DNA from: Lithospermum erythrorhizon
Lineage: Eukaryota > Streptophyta > Magnoliopsida > Boraginales > Boraginaceae
DNA: 64,000 nucleotides
Assembly (NCBI GenBank): GCA_019722365.1
Contig: JADFUC010001790.1
Span: 47,890-111,889, forward strand
Reading direction: 5' to 3'
Shown: positions 23,009 through 33,814 of the stretch, in pieces
Numbering within the stretch: the first letter of the stretch is position 1
How the letters are laid out: each line of letters opens with the position of its first letter
The notes under the pieces: generated by a model
Told to the model about the DNA's origin: nothing
The model's input: only the letters and a program-made list of their open reading frames with translations
The model's database searches: none
Made by a program: the position numbers and the translations under genes

Positions 23009-23582
23009 TTGAACCATAATTCTTCCAAGAACCCTAAGTCCCCAAAATCGACTTCCAAATCTTGTCTAGTGTTAGTTGCACTGAAGAGAAATCTTTTCTT
23101 GGACATATTGGCCAATTCGAGATGTGCATCGAAGCTTCGTCTCTACACACAAAAGAAAATCACGGGAAGATTGTTAGCGACATTAGATTCCACGGGTAAT
23201 GTTATATTGCATCAATGTTTATTGTCTATTGATGCTTTTTTTTTGTAATTTTTTGAAATCTAATTACTTTCATAGTTTAATGCAAATTAAATGGTTGGAT
23301 GGATTGGGTGGATAGAATATCATTTCAAAGTGGTAGTTAAATGCGTGCGTGCGGTGGGAGATTTGAAGCATTTGGTAGTATTGAAGGAAGAATAAGCAAA
23401 TTGCACAACTGGAATTGGAGAATGAGCAAATTTCGAAGGAGTTGTTTGAAGAAAAACTGCACACTAGGTGTTTGAGAAAATACCTGAAAGGCACTATTGT
23501 TGTAGTTGTTCTTTATATAATTCTACACTACTTGTATCATGAAGGAACTGGTACAAATTCATTTGAATTAACATATGTTTGA
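23009..23582 (+). pseudogene. GRF-type zinc finger, coiled-coil and membrane-anchor protein remnant
   Basis: The first open part (23009-23248) is Ser/Lys/Pro-rich and then has LRLYTQKKITGRLLATL, similar in spacing to the GRF finger segment where (T)..NPGR.F..C is expected; the finger cysteines are not intact. IKWLDG near 23290 recalls the (F)xW.D end of the finger. The last part, open from about 23386 to the stop at 23580-23582, gives QLELENEQISKELFEEKLH (coiled coil) and then GTIVVVVLYIILHYLY (membrane segment). This order of finger, coiled coil and C-terminal anchor is typical of a plant GRF-finger family often found beside MULEs. At least one frameshift is needed to join the parts. Confidence 0.45.
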
Positions 23583-24069
23583 ATAGTTGAGTTGTAACTA
23601 AGGATGTTTGTGTATGAATGTTGTAACATTTTAGTATGAATTGGATGTATTGTATTGTTTCCACTAGGTGTTTGACAAAAAAGAGGTAGTTTGTTGTAGT
23701 TAACTCTCTTTATTAATGAAGGTTTGGAGTATGATGTTGTTTTGTTTGAAGATATTAATGTATTGTTCTTTGATTATGTATTCATTCTTGATTTTGCGTG
23801 ATTATGTTTGAAGATAATGTATATATTGTTGAAAATAAACATATAAATTGTGCTTAAAAAAGTAGGCCAAATGGTGAAAACACATAGATTTCAAAGGAGC
23901 AACTTTTCCTAAACACAACCACACAATAAGTTGTTCACAAAGTTGTTAAAAACCAGACTTGAAGACAGACAGTGCGACCGACATAGTTTGCAAATAGAAG
24001 TAGTTATTCCAAAAACAAAGCATAAACTGGCACACATTGGTGCATGAAACAAGACTAATTGTCTATTAC
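23583..24069. other. AT-rich spacer
   Basis: No coding sequence recognised. A 15-bp direct repeat (CACTAGGTGTTTGA) occurs at about 23462 and 23662. Confidence 0.4.
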
Positions 24070-26580
24070 AAAAGCAAGGAAGTGCTCCCCAAATCTCTTC
24101 AATTCATCTTTCTTCTAGCCACCTTGAGACAAAGTGCTTTTGCCTTTTGCTCTCTTCATCTTTTGCAGGATAGTTGTTGTTTTGGCCACTGGTTGGCTGA
24201 GACTCTTGCTGGCATTTCCCTTCTTTCTTGGCTTCATTGGAGCTTCAACTTGGATAGTTGGATGTGGTGGAGTCTGTGGTGGTGCTTAGCAGCCAGGTAA
24301 GCTTTGAATATGTTGCCGATGGAATACGTGATGGTGCATCTTGTGGTTGTGCTAAGTGGTACACCCAATGAAGTCACATTAATTGGTGCCATTAGAGGCT
24401 GTGCTTGAATAACTGGTACAATACTGTTCATTTCACTGAACCAATCTTTCAAATTATACAACTACAAAGAAAATACAAGTTAGTAGTGTTAAATACCATA
24501 TAAGCTCTAGTATGCCCATAGGCCTCATGACGGCTTGCTCGGGATCAGCCAAACCTCTTAAATTGACTATTTCCTTGTTAACGCCAGGAACACCTCCACA
24601 ACTTCTCTATCGGTCTTTTTTCTTGTCGCGTATTCATTGTGCCCTCCAATTCCACAATACTTACAGTTTTGCGTAGTCCACCTTTTAAGCCTCTCCTTTT
24701 CTTTTGCCTGTTGAATCTTAGTAATATCTTTTCTTCTACTAAGGTTAGGCCTGCCTACTTGTCTAACAAATCTAGGTGGCTTTAAGGTGATCTTATTTGT
24801 CTTTGGCCATTCAGAGGGACCACTCATTGGCTGTATTACAATCTCATAAACCCAACCAAATGTACGACTTTGTAACAATTAGAGACAACATTACAAGGCA
24901 ATTATTTCCAACAGTAAATAGAAGGTATTGCATGTCTACGAATTCGATTCATCGATAACCTACAAGCGCATTCTTTCTCACCGAATCGACTATAAATTAT
25001 TCATCATTACTCTGATATACCTCAAATCGTCCATCGGCTCCATTCATCTTTAGTCTACTCATTCGGTATGTAACATTCACCTCTAAAATTTTATTAATTC
25101 TAGGACAAAGAGGACCAGGTTTTGTACTATTGCCAATCTCCTATTCTTAATTCTTTTCATACAAAGCCTCCTAATTCTCTCAAGCATTGTGATAATTGGC
25201 TTATCTCTAGCAGATAGTATAAAGGAATTGAATGATTCACTTAGATTGTTGCATAGCATGTCTGATTGCACTTCTAAACTAAAAAAAGCCTTGCACCAAT
25301 GTTCAGGCTTACCTGCATTATTTTCAATCCAAGTATGTGCAGCAGAATCAGTTTCCTTGAGATCCAACATTGCATTATGGAACCTTGATTTAGTGGATGC
25401 TCTTGCACGGTAGCTAACATCTCTTAACTCCCGTGATGCAGCTTGAAATTAATGCGTAAATGTGTTGGACACAATTTCTATGTCCAACTCTTGGTAATAG
25501 CTCATGTAGTTCACCCTCTAATCCCTACACAATTACAAAAAAAAACATGTAAGTATAATTGACTAAAATAGTTAAGAGTAGTATACATGACAGTTACAAA
25601 ACTAGTTAGTACATAACCTTTTGCTTATCACTCATGAACACATGGTCTTCTTCATCCACAATGGAAATATCCTCTATCATAGCTTGAAGAAACCATTTCC
25701 ATGTTTCTTTGTTCTCTTTCTCAACTACTGCCCAACAGATAGGCCACCACCCATTGTTTGGATCAAGTGCTACTGCACTTAGAATTTGTAGTTTGTGAAC
25801 TCCTTTGGTATGGCAGCCATCTAAACCAATAAGATTCCTACATCCAGCCTTAAATCCATCCACCAAAGGCCTTAAAAATACATAAATCCTTTTAAAGACC
25901 CCTGCATTTGCATCTCTGCATCATCATCATACTCTGCAAAAATAGTTGAACCAGGATGGGTCCTCCTCTTCAACTCCTTAATATAGTCCCAAATTTGGTT
26001 GTCTTGAGTCTTCATGATCGCATGTGGCCAACAATGCCTTCTCCCTAGCTCTCCTAGCATGATTACTTGTTATCATTAACCCAAACTTCTTATGCCGCTA
26101 CTTGATCTTGAATAATGATAAGAGACGTAATAGAATTAACAGTCTAATCCAATCTTCTAGTACTTTTGCCAATGATACTCGTAACCAATCTTACTCGCTT
26201 TTACTTACGATAAGAGCCAGTTCTTATGCTTCCTAGACACAGTCTTAATCACTAAATTTGTGTCATTCGACTTTTTTCCCTAGACAACCACAGCTCCATT
26301 AGCAGGGCCACCTAACACAAATCTATACTTTTCATTACAAGAGTACCATATGTCCTTTCTCCTAATTGCGGCATGCAAATGCAAATCCGCATCGCCAAAT
26401 TGTTGAGAATTAGAAGACTAACCACACGCAAAGAACTTAGGATTAACACCATGTTCTTCTCATTGAAGCGGACATACCTTTTGTTTTTCCACAACAACCT
26501 CGTTTAACCTAGCGATGTCGTAAACCCCGTCATTGTCAGATGTTGTATTACCACTATCAAAATCTGACTCACATAACTTA
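24070..26580 (-). pseudogene. MULE (Mutator-like) transposase, degraded
   Basis: MULE transposases are DDE cut-and-paste enzymes. On the minus strand, N to C terminus: an acidic start SDFDSGN..SDND (about 26565-26530); WDYIKELKRR..GSTIFAEYD (about 26015-25925); GLIGLDGCHTKG-type core (LIGLDGCHTKGVHK, about 25830-25795) with the first catalytic Asp; WWPICWAVVEKENKETWKWF (about 25745-25686); a C-terminal helical block with DMLCNNLSESFNSFI (about 25260-25210) and ARDKPIITMLERIRR; a SWIM finger ECACRLSMNRIRRHA (about 24965-24920); a knuckle CKYCGIGGHNEYATRK (about 24660-24615); and a Lys-rich tail PRKKGNASKSLSQPVAK (about 24240-24185). Several frames are needed. Cysteines of SWIM and knuckle are replaced. 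Upstream it stops against the LINE at about 26580. Confidence 0.8.
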
Positions 26581-26699
26581 AAATCGTGTCTCGAGGATGG
26601 CGGGGGGCTATTATTTCATGTTTTGATTTGTAGAGACATTCGTGTCTCGAGGATGGTGGGGCTATTATTTCATGTTTTTCCCTTTCTCTTAAGGATAAA

Positions 26700-27785
26700 A
26701 ATCGTATATGGAATAATGGTCATTGGTGTTTTGATGATCATCTCTTAGTCATGAAGGAGTGGTCTAGAGGTTTAGATCCATTACATACAAGTATTGATGA
26801 ATGTAAATTCTGGATCCAAGGCAGGGGTCTTAAAGGAGAATTCTTCACCAAGGATGTTGCGGGAAAACTAGGTAATGCTTTCCAAGACACAAAAGTGGTA
26901 GAATTGAGGAAGTATAAATTGGGAAATAAATTCTTCCGAGTTAAGGAAACTGTGAACGTGAAACAATCACTATGGAGGATGGTCAATTTTAAAAGTGGAA
27001 CCGAGCTGGGAGAGGAATATTTGGCATATGAAAGATGTTGCGGGGAAACTCAATTTTAAGTCACGGTCTTAAATGAGAATTCTTCACCAAGGACGTTGCG
27101 GGGAACTCGGTAATGCTTTCCAGGAAACAGAAGCCTAGAACTGAGGAAGGATAAATTGGGCAACAAATTCTTTCGAGTTAAGGAAATTGTGAACATGAAA
27201 CAACTACTACGGAGGATGGTCAACTTTAAAATTGGAACTGAGATGGGAGCGGAATATTTGGCATATGAACGACTTTCTTTTTGCTATTTTCATCGTCACT
27301 TGCTAGGACATTTAGTCAAACAACGTCAAGCCATTCTGGTGGGAAAAGACCCTAGAAAATTTGTGGTCTATGGATTAAAGCTCCATTGAAAAAGTCATGG
27401 TTGGATTTCAAATTAGAAGAGGAGCCATATCCACAATGTGGGGAGGCGCATATGGAGAATCCAAGGCAGAGCTAGCAGGGGTAGAGGAGGACGGAGAGAA
27501 CAGAACACTGGATTTTTCTCATGGTTTTGAGCTAATTATTCTCTTGATTTATTAGGAGCGGATTTGTCGGATATAAATTCAGAAAGGACTAACGAGGGGG
27601 CGGATCTTTCGGAGAACGTCAGTATGCAAGAATTAATTACTTCACATTCAAAGCCAGCTAATTTTACTCCTAATTCTTTATTTAATGGGATTAATGGTAA
27701 GGAGGCAATTTCGGATCCAAATTCTCCTTTTTTTAATGATAGCGTATTGGCTAACGGAGAGGATCCTCTTACCTCGCTTTGAGTG
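26700..27785 (+). pseudogene. LINE ORF1 with DUF4283-like RNA-binding domain, internally duplicated
   Basis: ORF1 proteins of plant L1 elements bind element RNA. The frame 26751-27059 reads ECKFWIQGRGL, GNKFFRVKETVNV and EYLAYER, which match the conserved WI(Q/R)..(G)LP, G.(F/Y)(F/L)R(V/I)RV.(V/I)(D/N)V and F.YE(R/K)L(P) segments of the DUF4283 family. A second copy of the same segment follows (27065-27290) and continues into LSFCYFHRHLLGH, the position of the zinc knuckle, whose cysteines are degenerate. The later frame 27564-27782 is Asn/Ser-rich, as in ORF1 tails. The 239-bp spacing of the copies breaks the frame. Confidence 0.7.
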
Positions 27786-28222
27786 TCTCCTAACTTTACA
27801 GAATTTATACATTATGCGTTGAGTGTTATATATGTATCATGATATACTTTATCATGGTGTACAATATTTTAAATCGGGAGGAATAGAGGGAGGCAGGAAG
27901 AGGAGGTAGAGGATCTTATGGGGACTTTTTTAAAGATTGAAGTCAATCCACCCACTGAATTTACGGAGGCCACTAATTTATTTGAATTAAAAAATGTTGT
28001 AGTCATGACACCACCAAATACGTAGTTGTCGCTGAAAGCGACTAAAGATGGAGTTGCGCCCCCGATCAAAGGAAAACTCGGGAGGTGGGGTTCAGAAAGA
28101 GAGACATCACCCTTCTGGCGAAGGGACGTGTCTTCACCCGATCAGAAGACCTTCCTTTCTAGGAATGGATTGGAGGACACTTCAACATTAGTATCAACAC
28201 TAAGGTTGCCTAGCATATCATA

Positions 28223-28610
28223 ATGAGTTTCCTTTATTGGGCTACGTAATTGATTTAGCCCGCCCCCGGGAAGTTTGGTATTTAGTCGGGTTAGTGACTT
28301 AAAACAATTCTAGTTTAATTTTATTAATTGAGACTAAGCTGTGGAAAAAAGATTGGGAATATATATATATAAAAGAGAATATTCATCTGCCAAAATTCTT
28401 TGGTAGTGGATGCTAAAGGAAAGTGAGTGGTTTTTCATTTGCTTTTTGAGGCACTGATCTCGGAAGAGGGGGGGTACCCCTCGGAGATTTGTCAGAATTT
28501 ATGATCGTCACGAAGTTGGGAATAGGAAGCATTCATGAAATTTAATGCGGATGATAAATGGTTTTTCTAGTCTTCCACGGTTTTCATGGAGGAGGCGCCA
28601 ATAAAGTTCT
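28223..28610 (+). pseudogene. LINE ORF2 endonuclease start
   Basis: ATG at 28223 gives MSFLYW, then in shifting frames LARPREVWYLVGLV, ETKLWKKDWEY and LVVDAKGK. These match the N-terminal part of the plant L1 apurinic-like endonuclease: M..L.WN(C)(R/Q)GLG.PR, the ETK strand with the catalytic Glu, and V(D/S).GKSGG. Sequence homology ends near 28610, before any reverse transcriptase. Confidence 0.6.
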
Positions 28611-28639
28611 TTAACACCACTCACAGTTTTGGCTATTAC

Positions 28640-29960
28640 TTTCACGCCCCAAAAGCGTCCACATGCATGGCGTATTAGATAAAATACGGCGTTTATGTGG
28701 CGGAAATAGAAAGCGTCTATCTATTAGGTGTCTGTAAAATCATAACGTCCTTGAGACATGTCGCAGTAGAAATGTGAATGATTATATGACATTAGTAAAT
28801 GTCACCAACTCTAACTTGACCCGGCTATAACCATCATAGAAACGTGGTAATTTGACCACAAAGACCCGACTGAAAGCGTCGCCTTTATGTATGTAAAAAT
28901 TTAATGAAACACACACTTAATTAAGGAAATGTACTTAATATTAATATGATTAAAGATTTTACCCGTATGGCAAAAACATCACACACTCAAACACACTTAG
29001 TGTCTGACACACTTAATTTTAGTATAATTAAGTATTGACATAACGAAATGATAGATGCGCTGACCAAGAAATGTATTGTGACATGTTTAATATTAAAGAA
29101 ATAATTAATTAGTATAATAACTAAATTTAAGTGCGATACAATAACATTCTGAGGACAAAAAAATGATTTTGCCACAAACATTTTTTGTAATATTAAAATA
29201 ACAAATTAAATATAATTATAAACAAATTCGGAGGGTATGATCTGATATCGTTGCGGTTAATATGAATTAAATATATATATATATATATATAGAGCAGCAT
29301 ATGAACATCACGAACCATTATCATGAAGCCATAAAACGCTCGATGTAATATAATAATAAGAATTAAAAAATCAATTTTGAGATTGCTCAATATATAAGAA
29401 AAAAATTTAAATAATATATATATATTATTAATAATATAATATATGTTAATCAAATAAAATGGAAAAAATATAAAAAATTATTTAGACAATGTTAAAAGAA
29501 TGAACATGAACGAATAACATTAAACTTACAAAAAAATATATAAATGAACAACTCTTAATAAAAAAACAATTTAAATTGAAATTTCAAAATATAAAATATC
29601 TCATGAAAGTATATTTTTATTTGCTACATCCAAACAATACACAAGTTAGTATATAAAAATTAAATTTGGTACATAATAAAGAAGAATGAAGAAAATATAA
29701 TATACCTCAAATTATAATTGAATTTGCTAAATAAAAAAAAAACAAGTTAGTATATAACATTACAACAAACAATCACGAAATCAAGACATTAAATAAATAA
29801 AAAATTACATATAAGAGAGAAAGGAAAGAAAATTACCTTAAGAAATCAAGATGAAAAAAGAGAGTTTGTTGTGTTATATTTATAGGTGGAGATAAGGGAT
29901 ATTATCAAATTTCATGTATTTCTCCATAGTATAAAAATATTTCCCGCTCACTCGAAAATT
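28640..29960. other. AT-rich flank of the CACTA-like element
   Basis: The first 250 bp carry several AGCGTC/GGCGT motifs in a short tract. The rest is very AT-rich with a TA microsatellite at about 29270-29291. No coding sequence. Open frames 28987-29181 and 29193-29453 (minus) are compositional. Confidence 0.4.
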
Positions 29961-29962
29961 TT

Positions 29963-30355
29963 GTGGAGTATAATTCAAAAAGCATCACTTGAGATACCCT
30001 GAGTAAATAAAGATATTTATGAAAATGTCTTAACGTCACATAAATGTTACTCTAGGTGAATTTATTTATAATTTTATATTTTATAACTTTATATTTTATA
30101 AGGTGGAATTCAAAAACATCACATAAATGACACATTATAAATTAAGATATTTATGAAAATGCCTTGATATCCTTCTTGCCCAGGATAGTTGTATATTTTT
30201 ATATTTTATACCTTTATATTATTTTATAAGGTGGAATTCAAAAATGTCACATAAATGGCACACCGTAAATAAAGATATTTATGAAATTCATAACGTCATA
30301 GACATGTCACTCTAGAAAGCTATTTCTATTGATGAATTCATTATAACGTCAGATA
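29963..30355. repeat. Subterminal tandem repeats of the CACTA-like element
   Basis: Three units of about 128-139 bp start at 29963, 30102 and 30230. Each has GTGGA(G/A)T(A)..ATTCAAAAA, then CATCAC or GTCACATAAATG, then AAGATATTTATGAAAATG. The second and third units share TTATAAGGTGGAATTCAAAAA. AACGTCA motifs lie between them. Confidence 0.65.
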
Positions 30356-30589
30356 AATGTTATAATTAAACAACGTCACAAAAATGAGGTAGCTTCAAGA
30401 ATTCTTTGAACAAAAGCTGCGAGAAAGCAGAATGACAATCCCACCCAATAAATGAAACTCACACTGCAATATACACGAGGTACATAATACATATGTCAAA
30501 TAACTCGGTTTAGAAATTAAATGTTGAGCAGTACATATTAAATAGCATTAAAAATGATAACATTTATTACATTTAAATAATGAAACTAA

Positions 30590-31215
30590 TAATCCTCGTC
30601 ATTCTTACATTTTCATCGTCCTCGCTTTCTTCTTCATGCGTTTGTAAATAATGGTGGGACCGTCCACCGCTGAATTGTCAAACCGGTGTCACAAGAATAT
30701 TATCATTATCCCCAGCCTTTAGTGTTGGTTGAATGGGTATTGCGGCAGGTGCTCTTCTTACGGAAATAACTTCGACATGATGTCTCTCTTGAATATTGAG
30801 GCCGAGATCAAATTCGACTCCTTGCAAATGTCTTTGTTGCTACCACCCATTCAAGATGTTTTTGTCATCCGACACAAAGTCGATGTAGAACACTTGTTGT
30901 GCCTGTGAGGCAAGGATAAAAGGATCGTCTTGTGAACCTTTTCCCTTGCTTTTATCTGCACGATCTCATTCAATCCATTATATCTCAGCTCCCGTACTTC
31001 TTGAAGAACTCGGTGAGAATCAGCGTGCTCGCTATTTGAATAACAAACCCTTTCACACAAACACCATTATTGTTTGTCGACATTGCCTACCCGTTTAGGT
31101 ATTGTCGAAGTAGTACCCATTTTTGTAGTACCCCTTGTACCTATTGATTTCCCTTCTTGGACCAAGAGCCAAGGTAAAGAGATGTTGGTCGACATTCGCC
31201 ATATTATATTGAACC
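30590..31215 (-). pseudogene. CACTA transposase (TNP2-like) C-terminal part
   Basis: On the minus strand, N to C: LALGPRREINRYKGYYKNGY, matching the (L)A.GP...V..Y.GY.ING..F motif; EVRELRYNG, matching (I/V).EL.Y; PFILASQAQQVFYIDF (about 30925-30880), matching the highly conserved PF.LASQA.QV(F/Y)Y.D of the DUF4216 region; and an acidic tail EESEDDENV. Frames change two or three times. This is the C-terminal quarter of a TNP2-type transposase. The catalytic domain that should lie upstream (toward 31700) is missing. Confidence 0.75.
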
Positions 31216-31735
31216 TACAAAATGCATGCATCAATTAGTTTATAATAATTTAACCACAATCGAAATGTAAATGAAATTTAAGTAGATAAAAAAATGTATT
31301 ACTAATGCTTATAATTTCAAAAGTGTTGTATAAAAGTATCATTAACCATTTGTCCACTTGTTTTTCCACTTCCACGTCCATCATTTTAAAGTAGTTCTCA
31401 CCATTGTTCTTTTCATTATGCATGAAATCGATATTCTTGATTTTTAGCTTAGGCTAATATGGAAGCTCCCAGAATATGCTCTTCTTTGTCCAATTATGAG
31501 TTTAACCATAACTTATTATGTCCCGTGTTCACTTTGCTTAGAACTCAGAACACATTTAGATCTAGTTGGGACACCATATCAAATAACTCATCTCCGGAGT
31601 TAGCCTCTCTCATTGCATCTCTAGAGGTCAAGTTACGCTTGCTTTCTTAGAAAGCTCTAGGTTGGATTCTTATATTCATGATCATGTCGGGTAGGAATGG
31701 GCGGTGGCAATCAAACCAACTAATTTTTCTCCTCA

Positions 31736-31945
31736 TCAAAAAACACGGTTTTTCCACTTACAATATGGACAAGATAATAGTCCATAGTACTCCAACTGAC
31801 AACATGCATATGCTAGGAAATCACTAATACCGTCTATATTAGTACGCTTTCGAAGTTGGAAATTTTGTTGATGATACTGGCGAATCCCAGTGCTAACGCA
31901 GCCAGACCATAAATCATTCAATTCATCCAACTGACCTTAAAAGCA
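31736..31945 (-). pseudogene. CACTA transposase N-terminal (transposase-associated) domain
   Basis: The minus-strand frame contains GISDFLAYACCQLEYYGLLS then CPYCKWKN, which corresponds to the transposase-associated domain of plant TNP2 proteins: (V).(E/D)F(L/I).(F/Y)A, then (I)(R/L)CPC..C.N. The two Cys pairs are partly conserved. Only about 500 bp separates this N terminus from the C-terminal part, far less than in an intact transposase. Confidence 0.65.
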
Positions 31946-32030
31946 GAGTCATGTCACCCCACAGACTGCCGGGCCAGGTATAATAAAGACATGAACACAT
32001 ATGGTTCTTTCATACATACACAGGTGAAAT

Positions 32031-32415
32031 TGACTATGTTTCAAGAGAACATGAAAATTGGAAAAATTAGTTAATGTTTATTAGAATATTAAGGTAATTT
32101 AAATGTTGATATGAAATTTATGATTAAATTATTGAAAAACGTCATAGTAATGACCTCACAAATTTAATTAATTTTTTGGACAATTTAAGTATTTATTCAA
32201 GTAAAATATAACGTCACATAAATGCCATTGACTATGTTTCAAGAAAATATAATTGGAAAATTGAAAAATTAGTTAATATTGATATGAGAATATTAAGGTA
32301 ATTTAAATGTTGATATGTAATTTATGATTAAATTATTATGAAACGTCATAGTAATGACACCAACAATTCAATTAACTTTTTTACTTAATCTAATTGTTTA
32401 TTCAAGTGAAAGCTT
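32031..32415. repeat. Two-unit tandem repeat, 198-bp period
   Basis: TTGACTATGTTTCAAG opens the units at 32030 and 32228. Each continues through AATATTAAGGTAATTTAAATG, TTTATGATTAAATTATT, AAACGTCATAGTAATGAC and TTATTCAAGT. The two copies are very similar and lie at the 5' side of the CACTA transposase remnant. Confidence 0.7.
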
Positions 32416-32480
32416 ATGCTTGTCAGCATACATGTCATTATTAATTTTTCTTTTCTCAAAAGATGATTAGTGAATGAGCA

Positions 32481-33814
32481 AGTTCTAATCTCCAAGTGGT
32501 GGCCTTTATATAGGCATCAAATGTCCTATATTTTAGGCATTTCAAAGAGTTATGGCAAAACTCTTCAACCTTCATAAAGAAAAGATTCTGGGGTCCTCAC
32601 ATTCACTTCTCGATTCGGCGTCTTGTGGGGTGGGATTCCGAGAAATTGGAATCTTTCCCCGTTATTTCCGCCCTTGGTTTGCACTTTAATCCGGAAGTTA
32701 TAATCGTATTATAAGCTTGATCATGTTGTCGTGTGTGAAAATGCCTATTAGGCTCGATTGAAAAGTAATATATTAATTTATGTTAACCGAACATTGAATT
32801 AATATATATAGATTATGGCGGACCAGTAAGCCATCATAACCCACTAATATCGATGTGAGTTAATCCTAATATATCATTTGTCGAATAATCGAACATATAT
32901 AGAACTTTTAAATGTAATAATGGTTGTACAATCAAATTGTTTCAAAGCTGGCATATTTATGAAAATTGATATCTCATATTTCCAAACACTCTCACTTTCC
33001 CTTGGAGGATTGTAACCCGATTACATATGAAGCGATTCCCTCGTACCCGATTTCTATGATCAGCTATGGTAAGATTTGCGTCACCATACTCTTGCACCGA
33101 TTATTTTTGAGTCGTATGAATTAATGCGATTCGATGCAATCACGGGGAGATGCATCATAATCACCTTAATTCTCTAAGAGGCCATAAATCTAACCGTTAT
33201 ATCCGGTCGTCTGAATCTAAATCCCAGTGTACATTTATTTCATGACTACTTTTGTAATATACCCAGCCTTTGATGCCATTACCAAACCCTACTAGTTTGA
33301 CATGATCAAAGTACATTATTACCGTAAAATAAAATAATGTCACACGGGTCTAAGAATCTCTATGAATCTACATATAAAATCTTACGAGTTCGAAGAACTC
33401 TCTCTAAAAACTCTGCAGGCTTCTCCCATGAACTTTCTAGGGTTTTTGTTAGAATTGCTACAATCGGTCCTCCGGTACTATGGAGGCGAGAAAGGCTCCA
33501 CGACCGCGAGGCGAGACTTTGTTTGGACTTCGATAGGGGAAGAGCGTCTGAAGCCATCATATGTTTGATGGCACAAAAAGCCTCTTCGTACAAAGGATGA
33601 GTCTCGCTTTGTTGCTCCCGAGGTTGAGGAAAGGTAAAACAATGGTGGAGATGCCTCATCGGTGGTGCTCGCGGGTGCGCGAAGTGGAGACATACCTTAA
33701 TTGCTTATGTGTTGGGGGTAAAATCCGAGTTTTCGGGAGATGGAAGGTATGCTGAGAATAGGTGGTCAGTATGGGGAGATCGAAATTCACAAGATGGATA
33801 AGGGTTGTTCATTT
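32481..33814. other. Unresolved interval, no gene supported
   Basis: At 32600-33300 the sequence has the feel of an old LTR but lacks a decisive motif. At 33480 an ATG opens MEARKAPRPRGE, which could be the start of a retroelement ORF1, but the frame breaks after a few dozen codons. Overlapping open frames at 33337-33755 on both strands contradict each other, and none carries a known motif. Confidence 0.35.

Larger units (their letters stand above)
26581..28617 (+). mobile_element. LINE (L1-type non-LTR retrotransposon), 3'-incomplete
   Basis: ORF1-type protein sequence runs from about 26700 and an ORF2 endonuclease start is at 28223. The element runs on the plus strand, abutting the MULE N terminus on the left and the CACTA-like sequence on the right. 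RT and RNase H are missing, so the 3' part is lost or displaced. At 26584-26680 a 57-bp-spaced duplication of GTGTCTCGAGGATGG...CTATTATTTCATGTTTT precedes ORF1. Confidence 0.65.
28618..32480 (-). mobile_element. CACTA-type DNA transposon, internal deletion derivative
   Basis: The N-terminal and C-terminal parts of a TNP2-type transposase lie on the minus strand, with the catalytic middle missing and repeats at both sides. A possible terminus at 28618 reads CACTCACAGTTTTGGCTATT. The other end was not located with confidence and may be near 32480. Motifs like AACGTCACATAAATG and AACGTCATAGTAATGAC recur at 30030-30380 and 32140-32370, as expected for subterminal transposase-binding repeats. Ends and length are approximate. 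Confidence 0.55.

Noticed and set aside
24037..24300. Plus-strand open frame of 87 codons, Trp/Leu-rich
   Set aside because: It is the shadow of the Lys-rich C terminus of the minus-strand MULE transposase.
26751..27059. Possible host RNA-binding gene
   Set aside because: The DUF4283-like segment followed by an ORF2 endonuclease start identifies LINE ORF1.
33337..33755. Five overlapping open frames on both strands
   Set aside because: They exclude one another, have no family motif and lie in an unresolved repeat-like interval.
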